A stretch of 64,000 bases of DNA from the NCBI GenBank assembly GCA_019429465.1, contig JAHYIV010000009.1:23761-87760 (forward strand). Reading direction: 5' to 3'. Origin of the DNA: Desulfoarculaceae bacterium. Its GTDB lineage: Bacteria; Desulfobacterota; Desulfobulbia; Desulfobulbales; Desulfocapsaceae. The notes under the pieces are model-generated. The model saw nothing but the letters and a program-made list of their open reading frames with translations, was not told the DNA's origin and did no database searches. Of this stretch, positions 62,483 to 64,000 are shown piece by piece. Made by a program: the position numbers and the translations under genes. The stretch's first letter is position 1. Every line of letters starts with the position of its first letter.

Positions 62483-63710
62483 TTATCCGACCATCTGGTT
62501 CATCTCGAAGATGGGGAGCAGGATGGAAAGGACGACAAAACCTACGGCCGCTCCCATTACCGCGATCATGATGGGTTCAATGAGTGAGGTCATGCCCATG
62601 ATGGCCATATCAACCTCACGTTCGTAGGCCTCGGAAAGCTTGATCAGCATGGGTTCCATGTTGCCGCTCTGTTCGCCGACGCTGATCATCTGCACAAAGA
62701 TGGGTGGAAACCAGGGGGATGAGCCAAGCGCACTGGCCATACTTTTTCCTTTGCGGATCTTGTTCTATGGCCTCCCCAACCACCTCGGCAATGAGGGAGT
62801 TGTTGACAATGGATTGGACGATCTCCATGGAGGTGACCAGGGGGACACTGCTGCCCAGCAGGCTGGCCAGGGTGGAGCCAAAGCGGGCCAGGATGACCTT
62901 CTGGTTGACCCGACCGATGATGGGCATTTTGAGCCTGAGCAGATCCCATATCCGACGACCCCTGACGCTCTCGATGAAAAGACGCAGGGAGAAAAATACA
63001 CCGATCATCAAGAGCAGCACCAGCCACCAGTAGCCGCGTAAAAAGTCACTTGACTGGATGAGCAGCCGGGTGGGAAGTGGCAGGGTCCGTTCCATGTCGG
63101 CAAAGACCTTGGTGATATTGGGAACGATGTAGGTGATGAGAATAAAGAGGATACCGCTGCCGATAACGGCCATAAAGACAGGATAAACCAGCGCTGCCTT
63201 CAGGCGGCCCTGGAGTGTTCTCTGCTTTTCGCCGAAGTCCGCCAGCTTTTCAAGGACAATATCAAGCGAGCCGGAGGCCTCTCCGGCTCGAACCATATTG
63301 ATATAGATATTGGAAAAGAGTTTTGGGTGTTTGGCCAGGGAGTTGGTCAGGGTATTGCCTTCATTGACACCATCCTTGATCTGGGCCAGCACTTTTTTGA
63401 GAGCTGGATTCACTGTCTGGGTAAGAAGCGAGCTCAGGGCGCTGACCAGAGGAATTCCCGCACTGAGCAGGGTCGCCAGCTGTCGGGTGAAGATGTGGAT
63501 CTCCACGGGTTTGACCCGCTCAAAGGCAAAAAACCTTGCCATCGCCGCTCTTCCAGCCTTGGTAGACTGGGAGAGGTTCTCCCTGATCTTCACGGGATAT
63601 TCCCCGGCAGCTCGGAGTTTGTGGCGAGCGCTGGCCTCGTTGTCGGCCTCGATGATACCTTTTTTGGAGTGACCTTTCCGATCAAACGCTGTGTAGTCGT
63701 AGATAGGCAT
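62483..63710 (-). pseudogene. gspF: GspF/PilC inner-membrane secretion platform protein, frameshifted
   Basis: Type II secretion/type IV pilus assembly platform protein. MPIYDYTAFDRKGHSKKG starts at 63710, then T2SF domain one (about 70-190), a helix pair, and a second T2SF domain with IGRVNQKVILARFGSTLASLL. The frame is lost at about 62760, where one extra T (plus strand) is present; the other frame continues with IRKGKSMASALGSSPW to the normal end MNQMVG and a TAA at 62483. Repairing that base gives about 408 residues, the family length. It is either a real mutation or an assembly error. The IS110-type element lies just upstream. Confidence 0.88.
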
Positions 63711-63792
63711 GGCGAGATGTGCTGGAAAAGGATGAGAATTACTAACCCCGGTCAACGGGATTAGACATAATGGCTGTCAGTTAAACGAAAAA

Positions 63793-63871
63793 GACCTGCC
63801 CCTTGCAAACATGGGTTATGCTGTAGAAAACAATTCACTACGGCGCAGAGCCATAACCAAGGAGGCAGGTC
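63793..63871 (+). promoter_or_regulatory. Hairpin leader covering the IS110 ribosome binding site
   Basis: GACCTGCCCCTTG (63793-63805) pairs with CAAGGAGGCAGGTC (63858-63871; one bulge), and GGTTATG (63814-63820) with CATAACC (63852-63858). The AAGGAGG ribosome site is within the right arm. It may be the structured non-coding left end of the insertion sequence. Confidence 0.65.
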
Positions 63872-64000
63872 AAGAAAAAGAATACCATATTTGTCGGGCT
63901 GGATGTACATAAAGATTCCATTGATATTGCATTGGCCAACGAGGGCCGTGATGGCGATGTCCGGTTTTACGGGACAATTGACGGAGACCTTGATTCGCTG
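63869..64000 (+). CDS. IS110-family transposase, N-terminal part (runs off the window)
   Basis: The first 44 codons encode a DEDD-type transposase: KKNTIFVGLDVHKDSIDIAL carries the first catalytic Asp (GLDVHKD). The rest is beyond the right edge. No ATG, GTG or TTG lies in frame between the AAGGAGG site and this motif, and a TAA lies at 63854 in the same frame. A non-standard start (for example the GTC at 63869) or an altered base must be assumed. The left element boundary lies in 63711-63793. Confidence 0.85.

Overview
The window reads as chromosomal DNA of a Gram-negative anaerobe. The likeliest host is a member of the Desulfobacterota (former Deltaproteobacteria). This rests on LPS core genes (kdsA, kdsC, lptC), the carboxynorspermidine polyamine route, many radical-SAM enzymes and the general protein flavour; there is no 16S gene to settle it. 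Coding density is high, genes are packed into operons with 4-base overlaps, and no tRNA or rRNA gene was recognised.

Left part (1-18.3 kb) is mostly housekeeping: the end of phoU, an atypical fabI, trmO, the operon pyrG-kdsA-kdsC-lptC, a secreted MsrA-MsrB fusion, a two-gene operon (an MMPL exporter fused to a methyltransferase, then a membrane polysaccharide deacetylase), nspC with carboxynorspermidine dehydrogenase, uppP, a lytic transglycosylase and metY. Several intergenic gaps hold palindromic REP-like repeats sharing a GGCATAAG...CCG core.

The centre and right (18.7-62.4 kb) are dominated by a very large lipid/polyene-type biosynthetic locus built from four transcription units. (i) A minus-strand operon 26.8-18.7 kb has the dialkylresorcinol (DAR)/flexirubin layout: DarA, DarB, a small unknown, a BtrH-like protein, an ABC exporter, ACP, ketosynthase (KS) and a KS-like partner, preceded by a small membrane ORF that looks frameshifted. 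(ii) A minus-strand operon 42.4-31.7 kb encodes ACP, a fused KS-KS-like protein, a B12-type radical SAM, a dehydratase-ACP fusion, two paralogous radical SAMs, two KS, a thioesterase and a PKS-dehydratase-like protein. (iii) A plus-strand operon 42.9-46.8 kb encodes an ApeP-like dehydratase, ketoreductase, LolA-like protein, a lipoprotein and a second B12-type radical SAM. (iv) A plus-strand operon 50.8-62.4 kb encodes an AMP ligase, a fatty-acid-kinase-like DhaL-DegV fusion, glycosyltransferase, LpxL-like acyltransferase, ACP, KS, a PlsC-like acyltransferase, a third B12-type radical SAM, a SPASM radical SAM and a CrtI-like oxidoreductase. Together they resemble aryl-polyene and flexirubin loci, but with six radical-SAM enzymes and no visible aromatic-starter enzyme. 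The product is probably an unusual membrane lipid or pigment.

The locus is interrupted by accessory DNA: a PKD-repeat lipoprotein and a broken IS3-type element (27-30.4 kb), and an island of a NYN nuclease, a REP-associated transposase and wreckage of restriction-modification genes (46.8-50.7 kb). A 108-bp inverted-repeat element occurs twice inside the locus; one copy supplies the stop codon of a KS and the other the first codons of a lipoprotein. At the right edge are a frameshifted gspF and the start of an IS110-family element with a hairpin leader.
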